64,000 bases of DNA from Closterium sp. NIES-65 (Eukaryota > Streptophyta > Zygnematophyceae > Desmidiales > Closteriaceae), in contig CANXME010000407.1 of NCBI GenBank assembly GCA_948144175.1, positions 26,001 to 90,000 of the forward strand, in the 5' to 3' direction. The position numbers and the translations under genes are program-made. Under the pieces are notes generated by a model. That model did no database searches. It was not told the DNA's origin and worked only from the letters and a program-made list of their open reading frames with translations. Position 1 is the stretch's first letter, and each line of letters opens with the position of its first letter. Positions 44,060 to 54,094 of the stretch are shown here, piece by piece.

Positions 44060-46014
44060 GCGGTAGGGCGGGTGAGTGCGTCGGCGATATTGGATGTGCC
44101 TTTCTTGTACGTAACCGTGTAGTGGAAGTTGGACTCGAGGTAGTCCAACTAGCGAATCTGTCGTGGATTGAGATTCGGTTGGGCGCGTAAGTACTGTAGT
44201 GATCAGTGGTCTGTCCGTACTGTCACGTCGGCGCCAGTCAGGTAACACCGCCAAACCTTGAACGCGTGCACGATCGCCAACATTTCGCGGTCGTGTATCG
44301 GGTAGTTGCGTTCGGGTGGATGCAGCTTGCGGGACTCGTACGCGATTGGCTGGAGGCCGTTCCCGAAATCCTGCAACAGTACTGCTCCCACAGCGATGCC
44401 ACTTGCGTCAGTGACGAGCTCGAACGGACGGTGTGGATCTGCAGTGTGAAGCACGGGCGGTGAGCACAAAATGTTTTTGAGGGCCGAGAAGGCAGCTTGC
44501 TCTTTCTCCCCCCACGTGTACTCAACCCCCTTTCTCAGCAGGTCAGTCAACGGGGCAGTCAGTTTCGCCATGTCGGGGACGAACCGGCGCACGTAGTTGA
44601 CGAACCCCAAAAAACTCTGCAACTCGGTCAAGTTGGTCGGCGCGTGCCATACTTGAATCGTCGCAATTTTCTTCGGGTCTATTTCCACTCCTGCAGCTGA
44701 AATAACGTGTCCCAAAAATTCCAAGCGGTCCTGTAAAAACTCACACTTAGACGCTTTGGTCAGTAGGCGGTGCTCACTCAGTTTTTTAAAAACTGCGTCG
44801 CTGTCCTGTAAATGTTTTGCCTCGTCAGGGCTGTAAATCAGGATGTCGTCCAGGTATACTATGACGCACTTATCTAAGAGCGGGCGGAAAACTTCGTTCA
44901 TGGTCATTTGAAAAGTGGCGGGGGCGTTGGTCAATCCGAACGGCATGACGGTGTATTCGAAGGATCCATAGCGTGTGCGGAATGCGGTCTTAGGGCAGTC
45001 GGGCGGGTTGACGCGAATCTGGTGGTAACCCCCTCGAAGGTCGATTTTTGAGAAAACCCGGGCTGTGCGCAGTTGGTCGATCAGTTCGTCGGCTCGCAGG
45101 ATGGGGTAACGGGATTTGATGGTAACTCGGTTCAGTGCTCTGTAATCTATGCACATGCGAAATCCCCCGTCTTTTTTCGGTGTGAACAGTATCGGTGCTG
45201 CGAAGGGCGACGAACTAGGGCCAATGAATTTCTTCGCGAGCAGGTAATCGAGCTGCTTCCTGAGTTCATCCAGTTTGGGCTGGGTCAGTCGGAACTGTCG
45301 CTGTACTGTTGGCTGTTCCCCCGGTTCTAACTCTATCCTGTGGTCGTGCGGTCGCTGAGGTGGCAGTCCCGTTGGTAAATCGTCCAGGAAAATGTCGCTG
45401 TACTGCTTCAACAGTGCTGCCAGGTCACTCGGTACGTCGGCCAGCAGTTTCTGTAAATCCCCTCCTTTGTCTGCTGCCTCGGCTTCCCGAATGTCGATTG
45501 CGTACACGTCAGCTCCTGCCGCTACGGCGCGTTTCATCGTGATCGCGTTGACACGCACCGACGAAGACTCAGGTGAGCCCCGGCAAGGTAAGGCGATGTT
45601 GTTACCGTTCACTCGCACAGTCCAGTCACCCGTCGCCCAGTCAATTCGCGGGTTGTGTCGTCGCAACCAATCACGCCCGAGTAAAACATCGGTTCCGTCG
45701 AGGGTCGTTGCGAGCATTTCCTGGCTAAACGTGAAGTTACCCCCACATCGAATCCGAACCCGGTCTACGCGTTCCCGTATCGCCAGCGGCGTGCCATCTA
45801 CCAGTCGTGCGTCGATCTCAGGTAAACATTTGTCCAGTGGCAGTCGCAGTTTTTGTGCTGTAGCGGTGTTGGTGAGGCTGTGGCTGGCTCCCCCGTCTAC
45901 GAAGATTTTAACTAAGTCCGTCCCAATTTTCCCACTAAGCAGTATGTGGCTGTCTACCGTGGTCCCCTCCTTACTCGGCCGAGTGTGGTCGATTGCGTGA
46001 ACCGGCACAATCAC
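44060..46014 (-). pseudogene. Gypsy protease, reverse transcriptase and RNase H
   Basis: Minus-strand frame from 46014. It holds an aspartic protease (KIFVDGGASHSLTN), RT with YLDD (VIVYLDDILIY) and upstream palm blocks (FRMCIDYRALNRVT, SKIDLRGGYHQI), then RNase H (FELVTDASGIAVGAVLLQD, HDREMLAIVHAFKVWR, VRTDH). It is broken by TGA at 44205-44203 and TAG at 44151-44149; both replace what is normally Trp in the family context (TGG to TGA, TGG to TAG). The rest of the frame is intact up to element B. Confidence 0.92.
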
Positions 46015-46054
46015 TCGGTGAGGGTCGGTTGGGTCGGACGAGCGGCGTGACCTG

Positions 46055-46401
46055 TCAGTAGAGGGCCCGTCTGCTACTGACTCCCAGCGTTTCCCTGCTG
46101 CTTGGTCTGTTTCTGCTGCTCAGCTTCCCGCGAAGCTGGATTTCCTGAGCGATGTCCTGCTTCAGGCCGCCGATGTAGCGGTCGATGCGCTCGCTCTCGT
46201 GCATATATCCCACCTGCTCGCATAGCGCCAGAAATCCGCTCGTGTATTCTTGGACGGAACCGAGTTGGCGCCAAGTGTGGAGCTTCTGCCGCGCCGCGAT
46301 CAAAGCCGCGATTGGCTCAAAACGAGCGCGTAGACCTGCGCACCACGCGTCCCACGTGCGATACTGGGGCACCTCCACAAAATACGACGGCGCCCAGGAT
46401 C
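46055..46401 (-). pseudogene. Gypsy gag, C-terminal part
   Basis: Encodes the retrotransposon gag core (TWDAWCAGLRARFEP, LHTWRQLGSVQEYTSGF, GYMHESERIDRYIGGL). It joins in frame to the N-terminal part at 47901-48487 once element C is removed. No CCHC knuckle is seen before the stop, so either the tail is lost by frameshift or this family lacks it. Confidence 0.85.
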
Positions 46402-46406
46402 CGGTT

Positions 46407-47895
46407 TGTGAAAGTTAGAAGAGAGAAGAGGGCTGCACTAGCAAGAAAGAGGATACAAATAGCAAACCCTAGAAGGGTTGTACTCGCTATAGAGCACCCC
46501 ACTACAGGCTAGAGCATAAGATAACATTCTGCCACACCCCCATAGCCAAAGTGGGGTGTAATCAGCAGAGCAAGCAAAGCAGTACAAGCTCAGGGTGGAT
46601 CACAATGTCACCACACATTCTGAGCACAAGTTCAAGAAGCAATAGTTTAAAGTTCACAATTATGAGCAAAGCTAGTGGTAGTCACAACGGGCAAGTGAGG
46701 AGGAGGAGAGAGAGTGAGAGGAGAGGAGATAGGAGGCGACGGATGAAGCTGCAGACACACGGGCAACAGGAGGCACACTGGCACAGTGGCTACCGGAACA
46801 ACGCTCCGGAATACTGGAGTAATTGGCCCCGCGGCTAAAGTAGCGGCAGACGAGCAACGGACCCACGGGCGGCTGGCACAGCTGGCTACGACTGGGCTAC
46901 TGGAGCAACTCCCCGGACTACAGGTGCTGCTGGCGACACGACAGCAACCTCCATTCAGCTTCCCCAAACTATCCCACTACCCCCCGGCACACACCCGCTG
47001 CTACACCGCTAGCTCCACTCCCCCTTAGTACCACTCCACCGGCTCCAACACGTCCACCCCCCCTCAGCGACAGCTGCAGCACAGGGAGACGGAGGAGGAG
47101 GAGGAGCAGGGAACGGCACACAGTGAGGTCACCCCCATACCCCTCACCCCCAAACCCTAATTCAAGAGAATGGGGAGCACGAGGGGTGGGGCGCCAGTAG
47201 AAGCACTGGGGGACAGCGGGGAGGGCAGGGGCAGCGAGGAACGGGCCCACCATGGGCCTGGTACGGACGCCCGAGCCGCGCGCAGGCGGCCCGAGTCGCG
47301 CGCGGGCCTGGCGCCGTCCGTACGGGCCGCGCGCGGGGCTGGCGCCGCCCGTACGGGTCGCGCGCGGGCCTGGCGCAGCCCGTACGGGCCGCGCGCGGGC
47401 CTGGCGCAGCCCGTACGGGCCGCGCGCTGCCTGTACAGGCCGCGCGCAGGCCACGACGGGCGACGGGGGGCGACGCGCGGGTCCCCGTCGCCCGTCGCGG
47501 CGCTCTAGAGGACGACGCGCCGAACGACGGGGCAGAAGCCCGCCGCGCGCCTCGGGGCGCACAGCGGGCAGAGAGCCGCCGTGCGCCTCGGGGCGCACGG
47601 CGGGCAGAAAACCGCCGCGCGCCTCGGGGCGCATGGCGGGAAGAAAAACAGCCGAACGCCACGGGGCGTGCGGCACAGAGAGTAGCAGTAGTAGTTGGAG
47701 CGGAAGCAACGAGGTGGTAAGCCCACCCACAGGATCGATCCAAGTGGATCGACCTGCTCTGATAGCATGTGAAAGTTAGAAGAGAGAAGAGGGCTGCACT
47801 AGCAAGAAAGAGGATACAAATAGCAAACCCTAGAAGGGTTGTACTCGCTATAGAGCACCCCACTACAGGCTAGAGCATAAGATAACATTCTGACA
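46407..47895 (-). mobile_element. Small non-autonomous LTR retrotransposon C, nested in Gypsy gag
   Basis: 128-bp LTRs at 46407-46534 and 47768-47895 (plus-strand ends tgtgaaag and ctgaca). Target duplication cggtt at 46402-46406 and 47896-47900. On its own strand the primer site beside the right LTR reads tgctatcagagcagg (one change from tggtatcagagc). LTRs are clearly related to those of element B, but the interior is different: GC-rich repeats of about 30 bp and no gag or pol. Confidence 0.95.
47260..47660. repeat. GC-rich tandem repeats inside element C
   Basis: 47270-47450 holds about six units of roughly 31 bp around ctggcgcagcccgtacgggc. 47520-47650 holds about four units of roughly 36 bp around gccgccgcgcgcctcggggc. 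Both are open in several frames because stops are absent from the GC-rich unit. Confidence 0.82.
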
Positions 47896-47900
47896 CGGTT

Positions 47901-48487
47901 TGTCCTTCCCGTGTCGGTAGAGTCGCGTAGTCTACCGGCTTCGTGACGATGACGCGCCACCAGTCCATGGCGGGTCCTCGCAGCAACGACACGGCGTAGC
48001 GAATCTTCGTCGTATCCTCCGAGACGTAGTTCGCATCGAAGAAGACGTTCAACGTGAAGAGCCACGCCTGAACGGTAGGACCACCCCGTTGACTTGGGTC
48101 AAAGCATGGCGGACGCTGCGGCTTTAGCGGCATCGGCGACGGAAGAGTTGATTCGCCAGCCGGCACTGAAATCGTGACTCGAGGTTGAGTCCTGGCCGCA
48201 TTCGTCGTGTCGGGGTGTGTCGTGCCGTGGTCGTCGTCTCCGTCATGGCGGACGACGCCATCACTTGCGGCGCTCGCGGGTTGCCCCACACTTCCGTGCT
48301 GTGAAGTCTGTGGTGCGGGCTGAATCGGAGTGCCGGGTGCTTGGGATTGTGCTCGTGTGAGGTCGTTTTGCAGGGACGAGCGTTCTGCCGTCAGCGTCGC
48401 AATTTCCTCGGCGCTCTCGCGGATTTGTCGCAGCAGATCGTTCAAGTGCTCTTGCGTGAGAGTTGTGACATCGATATGTTCAGCCAT
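47901..48487 (-). pseudogene. Gypsy gag, N-terminal part
   Basis: Starts MAEHIDVTTLTQEHL with a coiled-coil-like helix (IRESAEEIATLTAERSSLQN), then a Pro/Thr-rich linker, then FDPSQRGGPTVQAWLFTLN and GPAMDWWRVIV, the start of the gag fold. The frame continues at 46401 after element C is excised. Confidence 0.87.
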
Positions 48488-48670
48488 TTCGAAGGGCGTC
48501 GGCTCGTCTTAGTCTAGGCGCAGTCGTGGCTGTACGCGTTTACGAGAGAACGCGAGGACAACGGCTCCTAGGTGCTAAGGTACGTGAGTACCTTCGAGTG
48601 AGAAATCAAAAGTTGATTTCCTGAGGTGCGGAGATGCGCGGTCCGAAAGAAAGGGGCTCTGAATACCAAG

Positions 48671-48998
48671 TGTTACGGGTGCAATGAATCAAAGTAGCGA
48701 GAATTGCACTAAGGTGTCAAACGAGTACCAAATGTGAGCGAAGGCATGAGCGAACATTTATACGCGAAACATGCAAATGGTAACGCGGTGCGTGCGAGCT
48801 TAGCTAGTGCTACGCTGGAGCAAGGCTTGGGCTAGTCCCGAAGCGTAGGCCGACACGGCCATGCCAGCAGTGCGAGGTTTGGTGAAAATAGTGTGCGCGA
48901 AGTCGGCGAAGCCCCGTTAGCAGTAACGGGCGAACAACGGCTGTTGCTGTACGCGATGTAGTCGGGCTCCGTAAGGAATGCCGAGAAAATTCCTTACA
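48671..48998 (-). repeat. 5' LTR of the Gypsy element
   Basis: 328 bp, partner of 41397-41724; flanked on the right by target duplication aacgg. Confidence 0.94.
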
Positions 48999-49049
48999 AA
49001 CGGAAATAACTGATGGAAAAGATCATGATTAGCAATCCAACATACAAAC

Positions 49050-49329
49050 TGTTACGATATGAAGTTTTATGAGAAGGCATTCCTGTATGCTGAAGGAGCC
49101 GACTCTACCGAGAACGAAGTCGAGGAGTCAGGAGAGTCGAAGCGACGCGGCAACCGTCTGACCAAGACCGATGCAGGCAGAAACATTTGAAGTGAAAAGA
49201 GCAGGAACAAGATTTCAAACGGGTTCCCGCGCCGCACGGTTTGAATTTGCTGTAATAAGGGAATGTACACCTTAGAGTACATGGCTACCCTAGGTCCTTT
49301 CGTATTCCTCTCTACTCTTATATAAACTC
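49050..49329. repeat. Solo LTR, left part (split by the Copia element)
   Basis: Begins tgttacgatatg, preceded by caaac (49045-49049), and continues at 57625-57754, which ends gattgtaaca followed by caaac. Total about 410 bp. It is a diverged, inverted-orientation relative of the Copia LTR: the phrase gtacattcccttatt is present as its reverse complement. No internal domain remains, so it is a solo LTR left by recombination. Confidence 0.85.
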
Positions 49330-49749
49330 TGCTGCGATCAGAAGTTGATCGTGGCCTAGGATCTACTCAGGAAGGTTCGCACGTAGAGAAGTGGTGTTGG
49401 TGGGCCCTTGACCTCAATAGCAGAGTGAATGTAAAATGCTTGAGATGATTAAGACATGCAAATACAACGATATAAATAAGAGTACAGGGGAATATGAATC
49501 GACCTAGCTAGCCATGTACTCTAAGGGGTACATTCCCTTATTCAAATATATTCCCAACCGTGCGGCGCGAACAGTTACGAAACTGTTCCCGTCGAAACCA
49601 TCCTGCCTGCAGCTACCTGATGCTGTCCGCTCCGACGGTTCAGATGCGTTCCAACCGTCTGACGCTTCGCATTCATTCGCGATACTGCGTGCTTCTCTTT
49701 GCTGCGGTGAGGAGTGCACAGTAATGTTCAAGTATTACTATTCGTAACA
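49330..49749 (-). repeat. 3' LTR of the Copia element
   Basis: 420 bp, about 95% or more identical by eye to 57200-57619. Confidence 0.93.
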
Positions 49750-49756
49750 CCCCCCT

Positions 49757-51166
49757 TCACTCCTGGCCGCAGCTCGACTTGACCTGCTTGACCACGCCGC
49801 TGAGATCGGAGCAGTGCTGATACTGATGGCGTGGCAGTCGCTTCGTGAGGAAGTCTGCTGCCATGTCACCGGTCGGGCAGTAGGTCAAGTTGACCTTGCC
49901 CTTGTCCACCTCATCCTTCACGAAGAAGTTCTGCAGCGCAATGTGCTTGGTGCGGTTGACGAAACCAGGATTGTTTGCGATGCGAATCGCGCTCTGGTTG
50001 TCGCAGTGCAGGCGAAAGTTTGTTGAGGCCGGAATTTTCGCTTCCTGCAGCAGTTCCTGAAGGTAGAGACCTTGGCGAACAGCTGCTGTTGCTGCGATAA
50101 ATTCAGCTTCTGCCGATGACAGGGCAACCAACTCCTGCTTCTGAGAGTTCCAGGAGATGGGGCCGCTGGGCTCGAGGCGGAAGAGGAACCCTGTCCTGGA
50201 CCGTCGATTGTCAGGGTCAGCGGCGTGATCAGCATCCACGTAGCCGACGAGACTGAAGGATGTGGTTGGGATGGTGGAATAACTGAGCCCGACATAGGGC
50301 GTGGAGATGAAGAATTGAAGGGCTTGCTGAAGATCTGAGAGATTCTCAGCCGTTGGTTTGCGTGAGTACTGAGCCAACTGGCTCGCAATGTAGGAGAGGT
50401 CGGGCCAGCAGGTAACGGATGCGAAAAGCAGGCATCCCAACTGCTGCTGGTAAGTGTGAAGCCCAGCAGGGGACAGGGCTTTGCTGTCAGGCTTGTGGTT
50501 GGGTCCTGGAGTGCGGTAAGGGGTGGAGAGTGGTGCAGGCGCAATGTTGAAGCGCTTGCTAAGCTCCTCCGCATACTTCGCCGCTGAGAGATGAATGGCT
50601 TCCGGTGAGTAGGTGATGTTGAGTCCGAGAAACTGCTTCACGTCATGATTGCAGGTGATGTCGACGCGCCCTGCGAGGCTTCTCTCAAACTGCTCGAGCA
50701 GTTCGTTGCTTGAGCCTGTGTAGAGAAGGTCGTCGACGTAGACCGTGAGGAGGATGTATTCGCCGCGGAAATCGCGACGATACATTCCAGGATCGTGAGG
50801 CAGCTGCTTGAACCCGATTTCAAGCAGTATGTTGTGCAGATACTGCTGCCAGACTCTCGGTGCCTGTTTGATCCCATAGAGGGACTTGCGTAGGTGACAG
50901 ACGCGTGGGTCTCCGTCGCCGTAAGTGTGTGGCTGTTCCACGTAGATCACGGCGTCCACTAATGCGTACAGGAACGCATTCTTCACATCGATCTGCCGGA
51001 GTGGTAGGTGTCGTGCGGCTGCGATGGCGAGGAGAATTCGGACGGACGTGTGACGGCTGACCGGTGCAAATGTCTGGTCAACATCAATCCCATGCCTTTG
51101 ATCGTAGCCACGTACCACCCAGCGTGCCTTGAATCGCTCAATCCTTCCGTCGGCTCCTGTCTTCAC
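49757..51166 (-). pseudogene. Copia reverse transcriptase and RNase H
   Basis: Frame begins in the RT N-terminal block (RIERFKARWVVRGYDQRHG, FAPVSRHTSVRILLAIAA, QIDVKNAFLYA), carries the catalytic YVDD (LLTVYVDDLLYTGSS) and ends with Copia RNase H (VGYVDADHAADPDNRRSRTG, SSAEAEFIAATAAVRQ, LHCDNQSAIRIANNPGFVNR, HIALQNFFVKDEV). About 470 codons are intact. The frame shifts relative to the upstream part near 51190, within the segment following DTWVLVDRAAVKG. Confidence 0.93.
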
Positions 51167-51718
51167 TCGGAAGACCCATTTGCCGGAGAGAATCCCTTCT
51201 CCCCTTTACTGCTGCACGATCGACGAGCACCCAGGTGTCGCGCGACTCGAGTGCCCGGATTTCCGCATCCATTGCTTCGCGCCACTCCTTGCTGTGTGGT
51301 CCAGAAAGAGCTTCGCGCGGATTTCGGGGCTCGATGACGCGTGGCGCCTTCGAAGTTGCGGTGTGAAGCCCGAGTAGCTGCAGTCCTGAGATAGTGCTGT
51401 CGTGGCAACGTTGTGGGATGACTTCCTGTACGTCGTCGTCATCGCTTTCTGGTTCAGGAGGCGCTGGTGGTGCTGTGCCTCTGCCGCTTCCGCCTATTCC
51501 GCTTCCGCCTGCTGCGCCCATTCCTCCTCCCGAGGAATCGTCGTCGTCGTCGTCGCTGCTGCGTCGTTCTTCCCACACAAACTCGCCCCTCGTGTCCTGC
51601 TCCAAGATTGCTGCAGCGGCTTCGTCTTCGGGCGTTGCGTAGCTGTGCCCATCGTTAGCGTAGACGCGGTTCGCGTTCGTTTCTTCGTCGCGGCGGAACT
51701 GGTCGAGGAAGAGGCGCT
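51138..51718 (-). pseudogene. Copia integrase-RT linker region
   Basis: Reads from FLDQFRRDEETNANRVY through an acidic/Gly-rich linker (SSDDDDDDSSGGG) to NPREALSGPHSKEWREAMDAE and DTWVLVDRAAVKG, the usual start of Copia RT. It joins the integrase C-terminus (CDVIFYER) at 54095 once element D is removed. A frameshift near 51190 separates it from the RT frame. Confidence 0.85.
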
Positions 51719-52549
51719 TGTTAGAATAGTAGCGTGACTTAGGAGCCATGGCTAGTGAGTGTCGAGAGAATTTTGGGTGAGGAAAGTCGAGAACGAAGAA
51801 TGAGGGGTTTCACTATAGGAAGTTGGGATACAAATAGCAAACCCTAAACTGGGTTGTACTCACTACAGAGTACCCCACTGCAGGCTAAACAACAAATACA
51901 TTCTGACACACCCCCATAGTCAAAGTGGGGTATAATCAGCAGAGCAAGCAGTCATAGAGCAGGTTCACCAGTACAAGCAAAGCTAGAGGTATTCACAAAG
52001 GGCAAGTGAGGAGGAGGAGGCTGGACTGTGAGAGGAGAGGAGATAGGAGGCGACGGCTGATGCTGCAGACACACGGGCAACATGAGTGGCGCGCACTGTG
52101 GCTACCGGAGCCGTATCTCCGAACTACAGGAGTAACTAGCTCTGCGGCTAGCTCTGAGCGGCAGGAGCAACAGACCCACAGGCGACAGGCGCAGCAGGCT
52201 CTCTGAGCTACCAGAAGCAGAGCCCCGGACTACAGGTGCTGCGGACGACAAGATGGCAGCCTCCGCTCAACCTCCCCCAGCAGTCTCACCCCCCTTTCAC
52301 ACACCCCTTGCTGCACCCCTAGCTCCACTCCCACGTCACCCCCCTAGCACCACTCCCTCGGCTCCCACACACTCACCCCCCTCAGCGGCAGCTGCAGCAG
52401 TGGGAGACGGAGGAGGAGGAGGAGCATGGGGGGGGTTCACACACCCGCCACCCTCATACCCGCCACCCCGCAGTTGCACCCACACCCGCCACCCCCATAA
52501 CCTCCCCCACTGCTGCACCTGCAGCAGGGGATGGAGGAGAAGGGGGAGG

Positions 52550-52770
52550 GGGAGGGGGGCGGGGGGGGGGGGCTGGTGCTGCAGATCTCCTCCCCCCCAC
52601 TGCTGCACCCGCTGCAGGGGGAGGTAGGAGAAGGGAAGGGGGGGGTGGAGGGGGGGGGGGGGGGGGGGGGTCGGTGCTGCAGATCCCCTCCCCCCTTCTG
52701 CTGCACCCGCAGCATGGGGAGGTAGGAGAAGGGTTGGGGGGGGCTGGTGCTGCAGATCCCCTCCTGCCTC
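52550..52770. repeat. 85-bp repeat inside element D
   Basis: Three units of about 85-90 bp around ggtgctgcagatc...ctgctgcacccgc...ggggaggtaggagaagg, interspersed with G homopolymers (52560-52575 and 52640-52665). Confidence 0.8.
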
Positions 52771-53099
52771 CCCCTGAACCTCCAAGCTCCCCCCCTCTCC
52801 CAACACAAGGTGCGGCAGGGAGAGAGAGAGGAGGAGGCATGGCGGCAGCTGCTGCTGCTGAGGCACATCCGCCACCCCCTCACACCCTCTCCCCGCCATC
52901 CCCATGGAGGGGGGGGAGGGGGGGGAGGGGGGCGGGGGCGGAGCTGCGCGTGCGACTGTAGGGCACGCGGGCAGGAGGAACCCCCTCTTGCCACCCCCTC
53001 ACCCACCATGTTGCAACAGGGCACCGGGGCCGCGCTTAGGGGCGGCAGGTCGAGAGGGGCCATGGCTAGGGGCGACGGGGCCATGGCTAGGAACGGGGC

Positions 53100-53420
53100 C
53101 GGGCGCTGGGCAGATACGGGGCCGGGTGCTGGGCTAGGGACGGGGCCGGGTGCTGGGCAGGTACGGGGCCGGGCGTTGGGCAGGTACGGGGCCGGGCGCT
53201 GGGCAGGTACGGGGCCGGGCGCTGGGCAGGTACGGGGCCGGGCACTGGGCAGGAACGGGGCCGGGCGCTGGGCAGGTACAGGGCCGGGTGCTGGGCAGGT
53301 ATGGGGCCGGGCGCTGGGCAGGTACGGGGCCGGGCTTTGGGCAGGTACGGGGCCGGGCGTTGGGCAGGTACGGGGCCGGGCGCTGGGCAGGTACGGGGCC
53401 GGGGCGCGGGCTAAGTACGG
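53100..53420. repeat. 23-bp minisatellite inside element D
   Basis: About 13 units of gtacggggccgggcgctggg plus cag. Further degenerate units (cgggccgggcgcgggctagg) continue to about 53730. Confidence 0.87.
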
Positions 53421-54094
53421 GGCCGGGCGCGGGCGTTATACGGGCCGGGCGCGGGCTAGGTACGAGGCCAGGCGCTGGCGACAGACGGGGCTGGGCGCGG
53501 GCTAGGTACGGGCCGGGCGCGGGCAAGAGACGGGGCCGGGCGCAGGCGTAAGACGTGGCCGAGCGCGGGCTAGGCACGGGCCTGTCGCGGGCTAGGTACG
53601 GGCCGGGCGCGGGGCTAGGAACGGGCCGATCACGGGCTAGGTACGGGCCGAGCGCGGGCGCGAGACGGGGCCGGGCGCGGGCTAGGTACGGGCCGATCGC
53701 GGGCTAGATACGGGCCGGGCGCGGGCGACGGAATCGACGGGGCCAGCGTGGCCGAGGGGCCGAGCTAGGGGCGACGGGGCCAAGGGGCCGAGCCTAGGGG
53801 CTTGGGGCGACGCCAAGGAGCGACGGGCCGGGGCCTAGGCTAGCAGGGCATTAGGTGGTGGGCCCATTAATGTGAGGTCCTAGGAACTATTGCTCTTAAT
53901 ACCATGTTAGAATACTAGCGTGACTTAGGAGCCATGGCTAGTGAGTGTCGAGAGAATTTTGGGTGAGGAAAGTCGAGAAGGAAGAATGAGGGGTTTCACT
54001 ATAGAAAGTTGGGATACAAATAGCAAACCCTAAACTGGGTTGTACTCACTACAGAGTACCCCACTGCAGGCTAAACAGCAAATACATTCTGACA

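Larger units (their letters stand above)
41397..48998 (-). mobile_element. Ty3/Gypsy chromovirus LTR retrotransposon, inactive, with two nested insertions
   Basis: 328-bp LTRs at 41397-41724 and 48671-48998 begin tgttacggg and end ccttaca. The element is flanked by target duplication aacgg (41392-41396, 48999-49003). Order on the minus strand is gag, protease, RT, RNase H, integrase, chromodomain, which is Ty3/Gypsy order. Primer site after the 5' (right) LTR is ttggtattcagagcc, initiator-Met-like. The polypurine tract is the 30-base C run at 41728-41757 (G on the coding strand). Elements B and C are inserted within it. Two nonsense codons in RNase H make this copy defective. Confidence 0.95.
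51719..54094 (-). mobile_element. Small non-autonomous LTR retrotransposon D, nested in Copia pol
   Basis: 190-bp LTRs at 51719-51908 and 53905-54094 (plus-strand ends tgttagaa and ttctgaca). Target duplication imperfect (gcgct left, acgct right). Own-strand primer site beside the right LTR is tggtattaagagc. LTRs share gggatacaaatagcaaaccc and the gtactcactacagagtaccc block with elements B and C, so it belongs to the same family. The 2-kb interior is GC-rich with two tandem arrays and no gag or pol. Confidence 0.92.

Noticed and set aside
52747..53577. Frames of about 250 and 147 codons (GAGQVRGRALGRY and reverse) in element D
   Set aside because: Translation of a 23-bp GC-rich minisatellite on both strands.
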